Source of the DNA: Antarctobacter aquimaris | GTDB lineage: Bacteria > Pseudomonadota > Alphaproteobacteria > Rhodobacterales > Rhodobacteraceae | Reading direction: 5' to 3' | Assembly (NCBI RefSeq): GCF_900184945.1 | Contig: NZ_FXYF01000007.1 | Coordinates: 124,001 to 188,000 of the forward strand | DNA length: 64,000 nucleotides | Shown here: piece after piece, positions 35,463-43,714 of the stretch | Position numbering within the stretch: the stretch's first letter is position 1 | Layout of the letters: every line of letters begins with the position of its first letter | The notes under the pieces: generated by a model | What the model saw: only the letters and a program-made list of their open reading frames with translations | The model's database searches: none | What the model was told of the DNA's origin: nothing | Program-made: the position numbers and the translations under genes

Positions 35463-36605
35463 ATGGCAGGCAATAGCGGCGGCCCCTGGGGGGGCGGCGG
35501 TGGAAACCAGGGCGGAGGCAACCAGCGCCCGCCCAACGGCGGCGGCCGGCGACCGGAAGAAAGCCAGATCCCGGAAATCGACGAGCTGATGAAAAAGGGC
35601 CAGGAGCGGCTGCGCGTCCTGATGGGCGGGCGCGGCGGCGGCGACGGGCGCAACGGGTCCGGCGGCGGCTCGGGCGGCGGTGGCGGCGGGCTGACCCGCG
35701 GCACCGTGGCGCTGGGCGCGCTGGGCCTGCTGGCGCTCTGGGCCTTTGGATCGTTCTACACGGTGCGGCCCGAAGAGCAGTCGGTCGAACTGTTCCTGGG
35801 CAGCTATTCGGCGACCGGCCAGCCGGGCCTGAACTTTGCCCCCTGGCCGCTGGTCACCTACGAGGTGGTCAACGTGACCTCGGAACGGACCGAGACGATC
35901 GGGTCCGGGCGCGGCACCGGCGACGGGCTGATGCTGACCACCGACGCCAATATCGTCGACATCGAGTTCCAGGTGGTCTGGAACATCAATGATCCGGCCA
36001 AGCTGCTGTTCAACATCCGCGATCCGCAGTTGACGGTGCAGGCGGTGTCGGAATCGGTGATGCGCGAGATCATCGCGGCGTCCAACCTGGCGCCGATCCT
36101 CAACCGTGACCGTGGCGCGATCGCCGACAACGCGTTGCAGGAAATCCAGTCGACGCTGGACGAATACGAAAGCGGCATCTCCATCGTCCGGATCAACCTC
36201 GACACCGCGGACCCGCCGCGCGAGGTGATCGATTCGTTCCGCGCCGTCCAGGCGGCGGAACAGGAACGCGACCGGCTGGAACGCCAGGCCGATGCCTACG
36301 CCAACCGCGTCGTCGCCGAGGCCCGAGGCCAGGGCGCGCAGATCCGCGAAGAGGCCGAAGGCTACCGCGCCCGCGTCGTGAACGAGGCGCTGGGCCAGGC
36401 GGCCCGCTTTACCAGCGTGCAGCAGGAATACGCCATGGCGCCCGAAGTGACGCGCCGCCGTCTCTACCTCGAGACGATGGAACGCGTGCTGGCCGGCGTG
36501 GACAAGATGATCCTCGACGGTTCGGTCACCGGGAACGGGGCCGGCAGCGGCGTCGTGCCCTACCTGCCGCTCAATGAACTTCGCCGCAGCGGGGGGAACC
36601 AGTGA
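35463..36605 (+). CDS. hflK: FtsH protease regulator HflK
   Basis: 380 residues. Gly/Asn-rich cytosolic start (GGPWGGGGGNQGGGNQ) and an acidic patch, one transmembrane helix (about 80-97), then a periplasmic SPFH/band-7 domain (SFYTVRPEEQSVELFLGSYS, GLNFAPWPLVTYEVVNVTSE, LLTTDANIVDIEFQVVWNI-like stretch) and a coiled coil (AVQAAEQERDRLERQADAYA). HflK and HflC form a large cage around FtsH and control degradation of membrane proteins. Its stop overlaps the hflC start by one base (TGATG). Confidence 0.96.
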   Translation: MAGNSGGPWGGGGGNQGGGNQRPPNGGGRRPEESQIPEIDELMKKGQERLRVLMGGRGGGDGRNGSGGGSGGGGGGLTRGTVALGALGLLALWAFGSFYTVRPEEQSVELFLGSYSATGQPGLNFAPWPLVTYEVVNVTSERTETIGSGRGTGDGLMLTTDANIVDIEFQVVWNINDPAKLLFNIRDPQLTVQAVSESVMREIIAASNLAPILNRDRGAIADNALQEIQSTLDEYESGISIVRINLDTADPPREVIDSFRAVQAAEQERDRLERQADAYANRVVAEARGQGAQIREEAEGYRARVVNEALGQAARFTSVQQEYAMAPEVTRRRLYLETMERVLAGVDKMILDGSVTGNGAGSGVVPYLPLNELRRSGGNQ

Positions 36606-37666
36606 TGCGCAAGACAACCCTGCTATTGCCAATCCTCGTGGTGGCGATCGTCGTCTTCCTGTCGTCCATCTTTGTCGTGGACGAGCGTGAGAAGGCGCTG
36701 GTGTTGCAGTTCGGCCAGATCAAGGCCGTCAAGGAAGAGCCCGGGCTCGCCTTCAAGATCCCGCTGATCCAGGAGGTCGTGCGCTACGACGACCGCATCC
36801 TGTCGCTGGACACCGACACCATCGAAGTCACGCCCTCGGACGACCGCCGTCTGGTGGTCGACGCCTTTGCCCGCTACCGCATCGCCAACGTGGTGCAGTT
36901 CCGCCAGGCGGTGGGTGTTGGCGGTGAACGCGTCGCCGAGGACCGCCTGTCGGGCATCCTCAACGCGCAGATCCGCGAAGTGCTGGGTGCCGACCAGGTG
37001 ACCTCGGACCGGATCCTGTCCGAGGACCGGCGCGAACTGATGGTGCGGATCCGCGACGCGGCGCGCCAGCAGGCCCGTTCGCTGGGGCTGGACGTGGTCG
37101 ACGTGCGCCTGAAGCAGACCAACCTGCCGTCGCAGAACCTCGACGCGACCTTTGACCGGATGCGGGCCGAGCGCGAGCGCGAGGCGGCGGACGAACGTGC
37201 CCGAGGCAACGAGGCGGCGCAGCGCGTCACCGCGCTGGCCGACCGGACCGTGGTCGAGACCCTGTCCGAGGCGGAACGCGAAGCCAACGTGATCCGAGGC
37301 GAGGCCGACGCCGAGCGCAGCAAGATCTTTGCCGACGCCTACGGCGCGGACCCGGAGTTCTTTGCCTTCTACCGCTCGCTCCAGGCCTACGAGGAAGCGC
37401 TGCGCGGCGACAACTCGACCATGGTCATGACGCCGGACAGCCAGTTCTTCGACTACTTCAAGAGCGAGAACTCGCTGGTCGGGGACCTGACGCTGGGTCT
37501 GCCTGCCGCGCCCGCGGCCGAGGCCCTGTCGCCGGTGGCGCCCGCGCCCGAGGCCGCACAGGACGCGGCCCCGGTCACGCCGGCGCCGACCCCGGCGCCC
37601 GCGCCCGCCGATCCGGCGCCCGCGCCGGCGGCGCCCGAAGCCGACAGCGCCCCCGCCGACAATTGA
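36605..37666 (+). CDS. hflC: FtsH protease regulator HflC
   Basis: 353 residues. N-terminal membrane helix (about 5-24), SPFH domain starting VVDEREKALVLQFGQIKAV and including PSDDRRLVVDAFARYRI, a coiled coil (RMRAEREREAADERARGNEA), and the family motif YGADPEFFAFYRSLQAYEEA. After the usual end it carries an Ala/Pro-rich tail of about 55 residues, probably disordered. Partner of HflK in the same cage. GTG at 36602 is an alternative start; ATG at 36605 is preferred because of the TGATG junction. Confidence 0.96.
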   Translation: MRKTTLLLPILVVAIVVFLSSIFVVDEREKALVLQFGQIKAVKEEPGLAFKIPLIQEVVRYDDRILSLDTDTIEVTPSDDRRLVVDAFARYRIANVVQFRQAVGVGGERVAEDRLSGILNAQIREVLGADQVTSDRILSEDRRELMVRIRDAARQQARSLGLDVVDVRLKQTNLPSQNLDATFDRMRAEREREAADERARGNEAAQRVTALADRTVVETLSEAEREANVIRGEADAERSKIFADAYGADPEFFAFYRSLQAYEEALRGDNSTMVMTPDSQFFDYFKSENSLVGDLTLGLPAAPAAEALSPVAPAPEAAQDAAPVTPAPTPAPAPADPAPAPAAPEADSAPADN

Positions 37667-37863
37667 GCTGGACGGACATCCTGACGGGGATCGGCATGGT
37701 CCTCGTGATCGAGGGGCTGGTGTACGCACTGGCCCCTCAACTCATTGAACAGCTGCTGGAGGCGCTGCGCCAGCTGACGCTGGACCAGCGCCGCAGCCTG
37801 GGGCTGTTGGCGGTGATCAGCGGGCTGATCGTGCTCTGGGTCGCCAGGGGCGGGTTGATCTGA
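37663..37863 (+). CDS. DUF2065 small membrane protein
   Basis: 66 residues: MSWTDILTGIGMVLVIEGLV, an amphipathic middle (PQLIEQLLEALRQLTLDQRR) and a second membrane helix, the DUF2065 layout. The start is TTG, overlapping the hflC stop as TTGA (37663-37666), so it is translationally coupled. Family members regularly follow hflC in Proteobacteria, suggesting an accessory role with the HflKC-FtsH complex; no function is proven to my knowledge. Confidence 0.87.
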   Translation: MSWTDILTGIGMVLVIEGLVYALAPQLIEQLLEALRQLTLDQRRSLGLLAVISGLIVLWVARGGLI

Positions 37864-38066
37864 CCGCCCGGACCCGCTTCCGGCCGCGACCGGGGGCGGA
37901 AACATGCCGACCTGCGGCGCGCCGGGGGCTGTCACAAGGCAGTGAGGCGCTGTTTCATCCCTTTGGTGTTGCGCGCGCGCACCTATCTTTGTCACACTGG
38001 CAGACAGGAGGCAGGTGGCGACGCGCGTCCTGCGCGTCTGCCATTGGCAGAGACAAGGAGACCCCA

Positions 38067-39533
38067 TTGAAACCGCAATCCCTCGCTCTGACGCAGGACA
38101 AGGCGACCCCGCTCCGGCTGTTCTGGCTGGCGACGTTGTCGATGATCCTGATCGTATCGCAATCGCTGATGGCCTCGGCCCGCGGTGCGCCCGAAAGCTT
38201 TGCCGACCTGGCGGAACGGATCAGCCCCTCGGTGGTCAACATCACCACCTCCACCACGGTATCCGGCCGGACCGGCCCGCAGGGCATCGTGCCCGAAGGG
38301 TCGCCTTTCGAGGATTTCTTTCGTGAATTCCAGGACCGCAACGGCCCCAGCCGGCCGCGCCGGTCGTCGGCCCTCGGGTCGGGTTTCGTGATTTCCGAAG
38401 ACGGCTACATCGTCACCAACAACCACGTCATCGAAGGCGCCGACGAGATCACCATCGAGTTCTTCGAAGGCTTCGAACTGCCGGCAAAGCTGATCGGCAC
38501 CGACCCCAACACCGACATCGCCCTGCTCAAGGTCGAGGCGGACAAGCCGCTGAAATACGTCAATTTCGGCGACAGCGACACCGCCCGTGTCGGCGACTGG
38601 GTGATGGCCATGGGCAACCCGCTGGGGCAGGGATTCTCGGTGTCGGCGGGCATCGTGTCGGCCCGCAACCGCGCGCTGAGCGGCACCTATGACGACTACA
38701 TCCAGACCGACGCCGCGATCAACCGCGGCAACTCGGGCGGGCCGCTGTTCAACATGGACGGCCAGGTGATCGGCGTGAACACCGCGATCCTGTCGCCCAA
38801 CGGCGGCTCCATCGGCATCGGGTTCTCGATGGCGTCGAACGTCGTGATGAACGTGGTCGACCAGTTGCAGAAGTTCGGCGAGACGCGCCGCGGCTGGCTG
38901 GGCGTGCGCATCCAGGACGTCAGCGCCGATGTCGCCGAGGCGCTGGGCCTGGCCGAGGCCAAGGGCGCGCTGGTGTCCGACGTGCCCGAAGGTCCGGCCA
39001 AGGAAGCGGGGATGGAAGCGGGCGACGTGATCCTGTCGTTCGACGGCATCGAGGTGACCGACACCCGCCAGCTGGTGCGCGTCGTGGCCAACACCCAGGT
39101 GGGCAAGGCCGTGCGCGTGGTGGTCAACCGCAACGGCGAGACGCAGACGCTGAAGGTGACGCTGGGCCGCCGCGAAGAGGCGCAGTCCGCCGTGCCCGCC
39201 GCCGCCCCCGCCGCGCCGGAAGAGGTGACCGAGCTGAAGACGCTGGGCCTGACCCTGAGCCCGCTGACCGAAGAGCTGATGACCGAGCTGAACCTGCCCG
39301 ACGGCACCACCGGCCTGGCCATCATGGGGGTCGAGGAAACCTCGGAGGCCTACGAGAAGGGCCTGCGTGCCGGCGACGTGCTGACCGAGGTGGGTCAGAA
39401 CCCGATCACCAGCGTCGAGGACCTGGAGGCACGGATCGAGGAGGCCAAGGACGAAGGCCGCAAGTCGATCCTGCTGCTGGTGCGTCGCGGTGGCGACCCG
39501 CGCTTTGTCGCGCTGAGCCTGTCGCAGGGCTGA
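38067..39533 (+). CDS. degP: DegP/Do-type periplasmic serine endoprotease
   Basis: 488 residues. A signal/anchor helix (about 17-38) precedes a trypsin-like domain with catalytic His120 (NNHVIEGA), Asp150 (NTDIALLKV) and Ser223 (GNSGGPLF), then PDZ1 (about 275-365, RRGWLGVRIQDV) and PDZ2 (about 400-485, GLAIMGVEETSEAYEKGLRA). It degrades or refolds misfolded envelope proteins. The start is TTG at 38067 with AAGGAG six bases upstream; upstream frames give a nonsensical leader. It follows the hflKC cluster after 200 bp, so it likely has its own promoter. A textbook terminator follows. Confidence 0.95.
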   Translation: MKPQSLALTQDKATPLRLFWLATLSMILIVSQSLMASARGAPESFADLAERISPSVVNITTSTTVSGRTGPQGIVPEGSPFEDFFREFQDRNGPSRPRRSSALGSGFVISEDGYIVTNNHVIEGADEITIEFFEGFELPAKLIGTDPNTDIALLKVEADKPLKYVNFGDSDTARVGDWVMAMGNPLGQGFSVSAGIVSARNRALSGTYDDYIQTDAAINRGNSGGPLFNMDGQVIGVNTAILSPNGGSIGIGFSMASNVVMNVVDQLQKFGETRRGWLGVRIQDVSADVAEALGLAEAKGALVSDVPEGPAKEAGMEAGDVILSFDGIEVTDTRQLVRVVANTQVGKAVRVVVNRNGETQTLKVTLGRREEAQSAVPAAAPAAPEEVTELKTLGLTLSPLTEELMTELNLPDGTTGLAIMGVEETSEAYEKGLRAGDVLTEVGQNPITSVEDLEARIEEAKDEGRKSILLLVRRGGDPRFVALSLSQG

Positions 39534-39564
39534 TCCCCGCGCGACAGCGGTCCGGAGAAACAGG

Positions 39565-39591
39565 AAGGGCGGCCCTTGGGCCGCCCTTTTT
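39565..39591. terminator. Rho-independent terminator after degP
   Basis: 11-bp stem AAGGGCGGCCC / GGGCCGCCCTT with a TT loop and a run of T to 39591. The next gene is convergent and ends 32 bp away, so the hairpin may serve both strands. Confidence 0.88.
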
Positions 39592-39622
39592 CATGTCGGC
39601 GTCTTGTCCGCCCGCGGGGGGG

Positions 39623-40171
39623 CTAGCCGTTGGTATCCTTGCTGAGGTCGACGGCGATCAGCCCCAGGGCGCGCGCGGTTTCCAGCGAAAGCTGCGCGCT
39701 TTCTAGCCCGCGTTCGGACTGGTAGCGGCGGATGGCGGCGGCGGTGGGGGCGTCCAGCGCACCGGTGACATTGCCCGCGAAATGGCCGCGCGCGGCCAGC
39801 GCGCGCTGTACCGAGGCGATGAACTCCGGGGTCATCTGGTCGGGGCAGGGCGCTTCGAAGGTGACCTCGCCGCGTTCGCGCACCACGCGGGGGACCGGGG
39901 CCTTGCGGTAGATCGGCGGGCGGACCACGGTGCCGTCCTCGGCGATCTCGGCCTGCACGACCTGGACCTCGCCCATGACGTGTTCGTAGACCGCGGGCAC
40001 GGTGTCGCGTGCGCGGCAGGTGCCGTCGGCCATCTGTTCGGCCAGCGGCGGCGGGGCGTCGAGGTCCAGGGCGTCGCGGCTGACGCCGGGGGCATCGCCG
40101 CAGGCGGTCAGCAGGACCAGCGCGCCAAGCGGCGCGGGCCAGTGCCGAAGGGACCGGTGGGATCGGGGCAT
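39623..40171 (-). CDS. Peptidoglycan-binding lipoprotein
   Basis: 182 residues. A lipoprotein signal ends LVLLTACG, with the lipidated Cys at about residue 24. After an unassigned region with two Cys (DGTCRARDTV, FEAPCPDQ) there is a PG_binding_1 type domain near the C-terminus (MTPEFIASVQRALAARGHFA then GALDAPTAAAIRRYQSERGL). It probably anchors to the outer membrane and touches the cell wall. The start at 40171 places the signal correctly. Convergent with degP. Confidence 0.85.
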   Translation of the reverse strand: MPRSHRSLRHWPAPLGALVLLTACGDAPGVSRDALDLDAPPPLAEQMADGTCRARDTVPAVYEHVMGEVQVVQAEIAEDGTVVRPPIYRKAPVPRVVRERGEVTFEAPCPDQMTPEFIASVQRALAARGHFAGNVTGALDAPTAAAIRRYQSERGLESAQLSLETARALGLIAVDLSKDTNG

Positions 40172-40267
40172 GACTGCTCGGGCCTCTGATGTGCCTTTGT
40201 TGGCGGGACAATAGCGGTTTTGCAGGCGCCTGCCTAGGGTCGCGCGCGGCGCTGGGCGGCGGTGTGC

Positions 40268-40612
40268 TCAGGGGGTCTCAAGCAGGCGGTCGAGCAGCGG
40301 CGAGATATCCTCGATATGCTCGGAAATGACATGGGTCACGCCGTTTTCGCGCTGCACGCGGCCGGTCACCCGCAGCATCCGCCCGGCGATCACCGCGCGG
40401 CGGAACTGCTCATAGAGCTTGCGCCAGACGATGACGTTGACCACCCCGGTCTCATCCTCGAGCGTGACGAAGATCACCCCCTTGGCGGTGCCGGGGCGCT
40501 GACGCAGGATCACCAGCCCGGCCACCGTCACCCGCGCGCCGTTGGGCGGCGCGCCAAGGCGGTTTGCCGGCAGGCAGGAGGGCGGGCGGGGCCAGTCGGG
40601 CGGGGGTGTCAT
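40268..40612 (-). pseudogene. Orphan C-terminal OB-fold fragment of error-prone DNA polymerase DnaE2
   Basis: 114 codons that closely resemble the OB-fold near the C-terminus of DnaE2: VTVAGLVILRQRPGTAKGVI, FVTLEDETGVVNVIVWRKLY, then GRMLRVTGRVQRENGVTHVI. The ~950 residues of polymerase that should precede it are absent: upstream lies a short gap and then a divergent ferredoxin gene. The final DnaE2 tail (usually ending K-[ST]-R-[DN]-F-H/R) is also missing. Either a remnant of a lost dnaE2 or a stand-alone OB-fold protein derived from it. The frame is open, so it may still be expressed. Confidence 0.65.
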
Positions 40613-40716
40613 GGGAACGAATATAGAACATTCCCACCCTGCCGCCAAGCGGTCCGTGGCCTGCGCGGCTTTGCGCAAAAGGGGGGTGGCGGCGGGCCGG
40701 AGGGCGCACTAACTAG

Positions 40717-41066
<350 letters not shown>

Positions 41067-41067
<1 letters not shown>

Positions 41068-41807
41068 TGCCCGAGGGGGCGCCGCGCCTGTCGTGGCGCC
41101 CGTGGCGGTCTCTGGCCCGCGGCGCGTGTTTCGCGTTGGCGCTTGTGGCGGGCGGTGCCCATGCCGAAGGCTGCACCGAGGCGGCGCGCTATGGCGCGCC
41201 GACGGATCGCTATGCGCATGGCGTGCTGGGCGATGCCATCGAGTGGGGCAGCCTGACGATCGAGCGTGCCGGCGGCCGGAGCGTGACCGTGACGCTGCCG
41301 CCCGACCGGGTGTTCGAGGACGTCGCGCCGCGGCTGGTGGACCTGGGGCCGGAGGGCTGCCGCGCGGTGCTGGTGGTCGAGACCCAGGCGCAGACCGGCG
41401 CGCAACTGGCGCTGTACGGGGCGGATGGCGTCAAGCTGGCCGCGACGCCGCACATCGGCCAGCCGAACCGCTGGCTGGCGCCGGTGGGCGCGGCGGACCT
41501 GGACGGCGACGGGGCGGTGGAGATCGCCTATGTCGACCGGCCGCACCTGGCCCGGGTCCTGCGCGTCTGGCGCTATTCGGCGGGCCGCCTGACCGAGGTC
41601 GCGGCGGCGGAAGGATTCACCAACCATCGCATCGGCTGGGATTACATCGCCGGGGGCTTGCGCGACTGCGGCGCGGGGCCGGAGATGGTGCTGGCCACGG
41701 GCGACTGGCGGCAAGTGGTGGCGGTGCGGTTTGACGGCGGTTTGACGCCGCGCGCATTGGGGCCGTACAGCGCTGACCGGATGGCGCGCGCGCTGGACTG
41801 CCGGTAG
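41067..41807 (+). CDS. Secreted FG-GAP/VCBS-like repeat protein
   Basis: 246 residues. Signal peptide (RSLARGACFALALVAGGAHA) then a beta-propeller-like region; PVGAADLDGDGAVEIAYVDR is a typical FG-GAP/VCBS calcium-binding repeat and LRVWRYSAGRLTEVAAAEGF its following strands. Two to three such blades are visible. Three cysteines in the mature part. It shares the TGATG junction with the ferredoxin gene, so it is co-translated. No enzymatic motif; role unknown. Confidence 0.78.
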
Positions 41808-41843
41808 GTCGGGGGCGCTGCCCCCGCCCCGGATCAGGTCCGG

Positions 41844-41880
41844 GGCTCCCCCGGGGTATTTTCGGCCAGAAGAAGCCCTG
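41844..41880 (+). repeat. Dispersed intergenic repeat, copy C
   Basis: GGCTCCCCCGGGGTATTTTC followed by GGCCAGAAGAAGCC, related to copies A (1341-1380) and B (33814-33853). It is preceded by GGGGGCGCTGCCCCC (about 41812-41826) and a CCCCGGATC/GGTCCGGGG hairpin (41827-41845), structures also hinted at before copy A. Confidence 0.7.
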
Positions 41881-41960
41881 GGTGCGGTGCTTTTTTCCGA
41901 TGGGTTCCGTGCAAGATTGGGGCTTTGCTTTCGCCGGTCCGGCGGGTAGGGCTTGGCCTC

Positions 41961-42773
41961 ATGCGACTGTTGTTTCTAGGCGATGTGATGGGCCGCGCGG
42001 GGCGGCAGGGGATCACCGACAAGCTGCCCGGGCTGCGCGAAGCCTGGCGGCTGGATTTCGTGATCGTGAACGCGGAGAACGCGACCAATGGCGCGGGGCT
42101 GTCGGCCGAGCACGCCAAGGCGATCTTTGACGCGGGCGCGGACGTGATCACGCTGGGCGATCATGCCTTTGACCAGAAGGAGATGCTGGCCCATATCGAG
42201 GGCGAGACCCGGATCCTGCGGCCGCTCAACTATGCCCGGCAGGCGCCGGGGCGCGGCGCGGCGCTCTACAAGGACCGGCGCGGGCGCAAGGTGCTGGTGG
42301 TGCAGGCGCTGGGCCAGGTGTTCATGAGCCGCGCCTACGACAACCCCTTTGCCGCCGTGGACGAGGTGCTGAAGCGTCATCCGCTGGGCGGGCAGGCGCA
42401 GGCCATCGTGGTCGACATGCACTGCGAGGCGACCAGCGAGAAGATGGGCATGGGGCATTTCTGCGACGGCCGAGCCAGCCTTGTCGTCGGCACGCACACC
42501 CATGTCCCCACCTCCGACACCCAGATCCTGCCCGGCGGCACGGCGTTCCAGTCCGACGCGGGCATGTGTGGCGACTACAACTCGGTTATCGGGATGGAGC
42601 CGGACGAGCCCCTGCGCCGCTTTGTCAACGGCATGGCAAAGGGCCGGTTCACTCCGGCGCTGGGCGAGGCCACGCTGTCGGGCGTCTATGTCGAGACCGA
42701 CGACGCCAGCGGCAAGGCGGTGACGGTGCACATGGTGCGGCAGGGCGGGCGGCTGGCGCAGGCCGGGCCGTGA
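41961..42773 (+). CDS. YmdB-family metallophosphoesterase (TIGR00282)
   Basis: 270 residues. Calcineurin-like metal-binding stretches: LLFLGDVMGRAGRQGI at the N-terminus, FVIVNAENATNGAGL, VITLGDHAFDQKEM, VVDMHCEATSEKMGMGHF and VVGTHTHVPTSDTQILPGG. YmdB of Bacillus is a 2',3'-cyclic nucleotide phosphodiesterase that affects sporulation and biofilm; the bacterial family is otherwise little studied. The ATG at 41961 begins directly with the conserved strand. Its stop overlaps the next GTG start (GTGA), so the two are coupled. Confidence 0.92.
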   Translation: MRLLFLGDVMGRAGRQGITDKLPGLREAWRLDFVIVNAENATNGAGLSAEHAKAIFDAGADVITLGDHAFDQKEMLAHIEGETRILRPLNYARQAPGRGAALYKDRRGRKVLVVQALGQVFMSRAYDNPFAAVDEVLKRHPLGGQAQAIVVDMHCEATSEKMGMGHFCDGRASLVVGTHTHVPTSDTQILPGGTAFQSDAGMCGDYNSVIGMEPDEPLRRFVNGMAKGRFTPALGEATLSGVYVETDDASGKAVTVHMVRQGGRLAQAGP

Positions 42774-43693
42774 ACCGGCTGCTGCCGTTCGCGGCGCTGG
42801 TCACCATCGGCGCGGCCTGGGGGGCAACGCAACCCCTGAGCAAGATCGCCGTGTCCGAGGGCTATCGTCATTTCGGGCTGATCTTCTGGCAGACGGTGCT
42901 GCTGGCGCTGATCCTGGGGGGGCTGGTGCTGTTGCGCGGCAGGCGGCTGCCCTGGCACGGGCGCGCGCTGCGGCTGTACCTGTTCATCGCGGTGATCGGC
43001 ACGGTGCTGCCGGGGATCGCGTCGTACCAGGCGGCGGTCCACCTGCCTTCGGGCGTGCTGTCGATCCTGCTGAGTTCGGTGCCGATGCTGGCGCTTCCCG
43101 TGGCGCTGGCGCTGGGCACCGATCGGCTGGAGGGGGCGCGGCTGCTGGGGCTGCTGATGGGGCTGGGCGGCGTGGCGCTGCTGGTGCTGCCGGAGGCGAG
43201 CCTGCCGGCGGGCACCGAGGCGGGCTGGATCGGTGTCGCGCTGATCGCCTCGGGCTGTTACGCGGTCGAGGGCAACGTGGTGGCGCGCTGGGGCACGCAG
43301 GGGCTGGACGCGGTGCAGGTGCTGGCCGGGGCCTCGATCCTGGGTGTGGTGCTGAGCCTGCCGCTGGCGCTGGCAAGCGGGCAGTTCATCGTGCCGCCCT
43401 GGCCGCTGGCGGCGCCGGACCGGGCGCTGATCGCCAGCGCGGTGTTCCACGCCTTTGCCTACACGGCCTATGTCTGGCTGGTGGGCCTGGCGGGGGCGGT
43501 GTTTGCGGCGCAGGTGAGCTACCTGGTCACGCTGTTCGGGCTGACCTGGGCGATGCTGTTTTTGGGCGAGGCCTATGCCGGCTGGGTCTGGGCGGCGCTC
43601 GCGTTGATGATGGGCGGTCTGGCGCTGGTGCAGCCGCGCCGTGCCAAGGCGCTTGTCCCCGGTGCCGTGCCGGGTCAGAATGCGGCGGGTTGA
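42770..43693 (+). CDS. EamA/DMT-family transporter
   Basis: 307 residues, ten predicted membrane helices in two EamA repeats (first about 5-140 beginning FAALVTIGAAWGATQPLSKI; second about 155-290 with GCYAVEGNVVARWGTQGL and FLGEAYAGWVWAAL). Exports or imports a small metabolite, unknown. The start is GTG at 42770 in a GTGA overlap with the YmdB-like gene; this gives VNRLLPF as the first helix. It ends with a short basic tail. Confidence 0.9.
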   Translation: MNRLLPFAALVTIGAAWGATQPLSKIAVSEGYRHFGLIFWQTVLLALILGGLVLLRGRRLPWHGRALRLYLFIAVIGTVLPGIASYQAAVHLPSGVLSILLSSVPMLALPVALALGTDRLEGARLLGLLMGLGGVALLVLPEASLPAGTEAGWIGVALIASGCYAVEGNVVARWGTQGLDAVQVLAGASILGVVLSLPLALASGQFIVPPWPLAAPDRALIASAVFHAFAYTAYVWLVGLAGAVFAAQVSYLVTLFGLTWAMLFLGEAYAGWVWAALALMMGGLALVQPRRAKALVPGAVPGQNAAG

Positions 43694-43714
43694 GAACAGG
43701 CGGACCATCGGGAC

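Noticed and set aside
33741-36632. Minus-strand open frame of about 960 codons opposite gor and hflK
   Set aside because: Low-complexity Arg/Gly/His-rich translation; gor and hflK on the other strand carry full family motifs.
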